Source: Methylobacteriaceae bacterium
GTDB lineage: Bacteria > Pseudomonadota > Alphaproteobacteria > Rhizobiales > Beijerinckiaceae
Length of the DNA stretch: 12,194 nucleotides
Assembly (NCBI GenBank): GCA_019247255.1
Contig: JAFAPJ010000454.1
Coordinates: 1-12,194 of the forward strand
Direction of reading: 5' to 3'
The notes beneath the pieces are model-generated. The model made no database searches and had not been told where the DNA came from. It saw nothing but the letters and a program-made list of their open reading frames with translations. Below, in pieces: positions 9,110-12,194 of the stretch. The position numbers and the translations under genes were made by a program. The stretch's first letter is position 1; each line of letters begins with the position of its first letter.

Positions 9110-9499
9110 GTGGCTAGACCAGAGCTCGGCACCAAGCGCGTTTGTCCGACGACGGGCCGCAAATTCTACGACCTGAACCGCGACCCGATCATCTCGCCCT
9201 ATACCGGCGAAGCCTTGCCGCGCTCCATCCTCGAGCCGCCCGTGCGGGGCGCGCCCGCGCGTCCGGCCCCGCAGGACGACGAGGAGGATACGGAGGTCGT
9301 GGCCGGCGGGCCGGAGGTCGTGTCGCTCGAGGAGGTCGAGGTCGCCGAGGAGGAGGCCGCGGCCGACGTCGCGGTGGACGACGTCGCGATCGAGGACCCG
9401 GGCACGACCGACGACACCTTCCTCGAGGAGGAGGAAGAGGGCGAGGGCGACGTCTCCGACCTGATCGACGGCGATCTCGAGGAAGACGAGGAGACCTGA
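9110..9499 (+). CDS. TIGR02300 / FYDLN_acid family protein of unknown function
   Basis: The 129-residue product has two parts. Residues 1-45 carry the family signature [20 protein letters not shown] followed by [15 protein letters not shown]. Residues 56-129 form a low-complexity acidic tail in which 35 of 74 residues are Asp or Glu and none is Lys or Arg. The family (PF09538) is known from Alphaproteobacteria and has no established function. The CPxTG...SPYTG pattern looks like a decayed zinc ribbon with one cysteine kept, so metal binding is doubtful. GTG 9110 is chosen because MAxPELGTKR is the usual beginning; a GGA lies about 9 bases upstream. The frame stays open far upstream, but only antisense to aroA. 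It is divergent from aroA and followed 49 bases later by pdxY, so it may share a transcript with pdxY. Confidence 0.9.
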   Translation: MARPELGTKRVCPTTGRKFYDLNRDPIISPYTGEALPRSILEPPVRGAPARPAPQDDEEDTEVVAGGPEVVSLEEVEVAEEEAAADVAVDDVAIEDPGTTDDTFLEEEEEGEGDVSDLIDGDLEEDEET

Positions 9500-9548
9500 C
9501 CGGCTTCGGGACGACGGCGCGGATGGGCGTGACGCGGGAGAGCGCGCC

Positions 9549-10397
9549 TTGAACATCCTCTCCATCCAGAGCCACGTCGCCTACGGGCATGTCGGCAACG
9601 CCTCGGCGACCTTCCCGATGCAGCGGCTCGGCCACGAGGTCTGGCCGATCCACACCGTCCAGTTCTCGAACCACACCGGGTACGGCTCCTGGACGGGCCG
9701 TGTCTTCGACGGGCAGGCGGTCGAGGAGCTCGTCGAGGGTATCGCGGCCCGGGGCGTGCTGCCCGCCTGCGACGGCGTCCTGTCGGGCTATATGGGCTCG
9801 GCCGATATCGGCCAGGCGATCCTCGGCACGGTCGCGCGGGTGCGCGAGGCGAACCCCGCCGCGCTCTATTGCTGCGACCCGGTGATCGGCGACGTCGGCC
9901 GGGGCGTCTTCGTCCGGCCGGGCATCCCCGAATTCATGCACGACGGCGCGGTGCCGGCGGCCGATCTCGTGACCCCGAACCAGTTCGAGCTCGACCTCCT
10001 GGCGGGCCGCACCACGGCGACGCTCGCGGACGCGAAGGCCGCGCTCGCGGCCGTGCAGGGGCTCGGCCCCCGGGTCGTGCTCGTGACCTCGCTCCAGACG
10101 GAGGACACGCCGGCGGACGCGATCGACCTCGCGGCGGGCGAGGCGGGCGAGGTCTGGCGCGTCCGCACCCCGCGGCTCGGCGTCTCGGTCAACGGCGCGG
10201 GCGACGCGATCGCGGCGCTCTTCTTCGTCCATTACCTCGCGACGCGCTCGGCCGCCGAGGCGCTCGGCCGCGCCGCGAGCTCCGTCTTCGGCCTCCTCAA
10301 GCGGACCGAGGAGGCGGGCTCGCGCGAGATCCTGCTCGTCGCCGCGCAGGACGAGTTCGTCCAGCCGACCCGCGTCTTCCGGCCCGAGCCCGTCTGA
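9549..10397 (+). CDS. pdxY: Pyridoxal kinase PdxY
   Basis: The 282-residue product is a ribokinase-fold kinase that phosphorylates pyridoxal to PLP in vitamin B6 salvage. The N-terminus, [19 protein letters not shown], is nearly the PdxY signature. Other marks are [14 protein letters not shown] (vitamer-binding lid), [15 protein letters not shown] at about 108-115, [11 protein letters not shown] at about 141-151 and the anion-hole/catalytic motif [12 protein letters not shown] with D219 as the general base. The start is a TTG at 9549, fixed by the conserved N-terminus and by GGGAG eight bases upstream. The segment equivalent to the reactive cysteine loop of E. coli PdxY (KGC.VAPG, from memory) reads RGVFVRPG, so that cysteine is absent. 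The gene sits between the TIGR02300 gene and the TPP-controlled thiC. Confidence 0.94.
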   Translation: MNILSIQSHVAYGHVGNASATFPMQRLGHEVWPIHTVQFSNHTGYGSWTGRVFDGQAVEELVEGIAARGVLPACDGVLSGYMGSADIGQAILGTVARVREANPAALYCCDPVIGDVGRGVFVRPGIPEFMHDGAVPAADLVTPNQFELDLLAGRTTATLADAKAALAAVQGLGPRVVLVTSLQTEDTPADAIDLAAGEAGEVWRVRTPRLGVSVNGAGDAIAALFFVHYLATRSAAEALGRAASSVFGLLKRTEEAGSREILLVAAQDEFVQPTRVFRPEPV

Positions 10398-10412
10398 CGC
10401 CGCACGCGCCGG

Positions 10413-10432
10413 GCTCCGTCCCGTCCCGGAGC
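10413..10432 (+). terminator. Hairpin after pdxY, possible terminator
   Basis: GCTCCG (10413-10418) and CGGAGC (10427-10432) are exact inverse complements with an 8-base loop, 16 bases after the pdxY stop and immediately before the thiC -35 box. No T-run follows. It would insulate thiC from pdxY, but the stem is short. Confidence 0.3.
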
Positions 10433-10433
10433 G

Positions 10434-10462
10434 TTGACAAGCCCCTGGCGCCGCTCGACACT
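10434..10462 (+). promoter_or_regulatory. Likely thiC promoter
   Basis: TTGACA (10434-10439) is a perfect -35 box. With 17-base spacing the -10 hexamer is GACACT (10457-10462), which keeps the important A2 and T6. Transcription would then start around 10468-10470, exactly where the riboswitch P1 stem begins. That coincidence supports the call despite the weak -10. Confidence 0.45.
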
Positions 10463-10466
10463 CCCG

Positions 10467-12194
<1,728 letters not shown>

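Overview
This looks like chromosomal DNA of an alphaproteobacterium, probably Hyphomicrobiales and perhaps close to Methylobacteriaceae. The reasons are very high GC with G/C at almost every third codon position, a class II aroA joined to cmk and divergent from a FYDLN_acid (TIGR02300) gene, a stand-alone DnaE2 polymerase, and a thiC gene behind a TPP riboswitch. The genus is an inference. Both ends of the window cut through a gene. There is no tRNA, rRNA, CRISPR array, insertion sequence or phage gene that I can see.

Layout. 1-1683 (+) is the C-terminal half of the error-prone polymerase DnaE2. 1684-1954 is a gene-free stretch carrying an unusual set of CGGWCCG motifs. 1955-3556 (+) is an outer-membrane porin with an N-terminal coiled coil. 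A minus-strand pair follows: an EamA/DMT exporter (4073-5020) and a GNAT acetyltransferase (3544-4053). The exporter is divergent from a GcvA-like LysR regulator (5084-6007, +), and a perfect 10-bp inverted repeat sits on the regulator's start codon. Then comes a minus-strand block read as aroA (7543-8952), cmk (6920-7546, ATGA overlap) and a secreted DUF1194/vWA-like protein (6039-6854). Divergent from aroA are a TIGR02300 gene (9110-9499) and pdxY (9549-10397). Last is a TTGACA promoter, a complete TPP riboswitch (10467-10567), a candidate Shine-Dalgarno-sequestering stem and thiC (10628 to beyond the window end).

How the genes relate. Most are housekeeping: aromatic amino-acid precursor synthesis (aroA), pyrimidine nucleotide recycling (cmk), vitamin B6 salvage (pdxY) and thiamine pyrimidine synthesis (thiC). 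The exporter/acetyltransferase/LysR set is a small accessory module, plausibly a regulated efflux-and-detoxification unit with unknown substrate. DnaE2 belongs to SOS mutagenesis and normally works with ImuA/ImuB, which would lie upstream.

I did not find a convincing undescribed multi-gene system. The most interesting observations are regulatory or diagnostic: the LysR palindrome over its own start codon, the TPP-switch expression platform, the CGGWCCG cluster before the porin, the glycine at the glyphosate-determining position of a class II EPSP synthase, and an abrupt codon-usage change in the last 70 bases of thiC.
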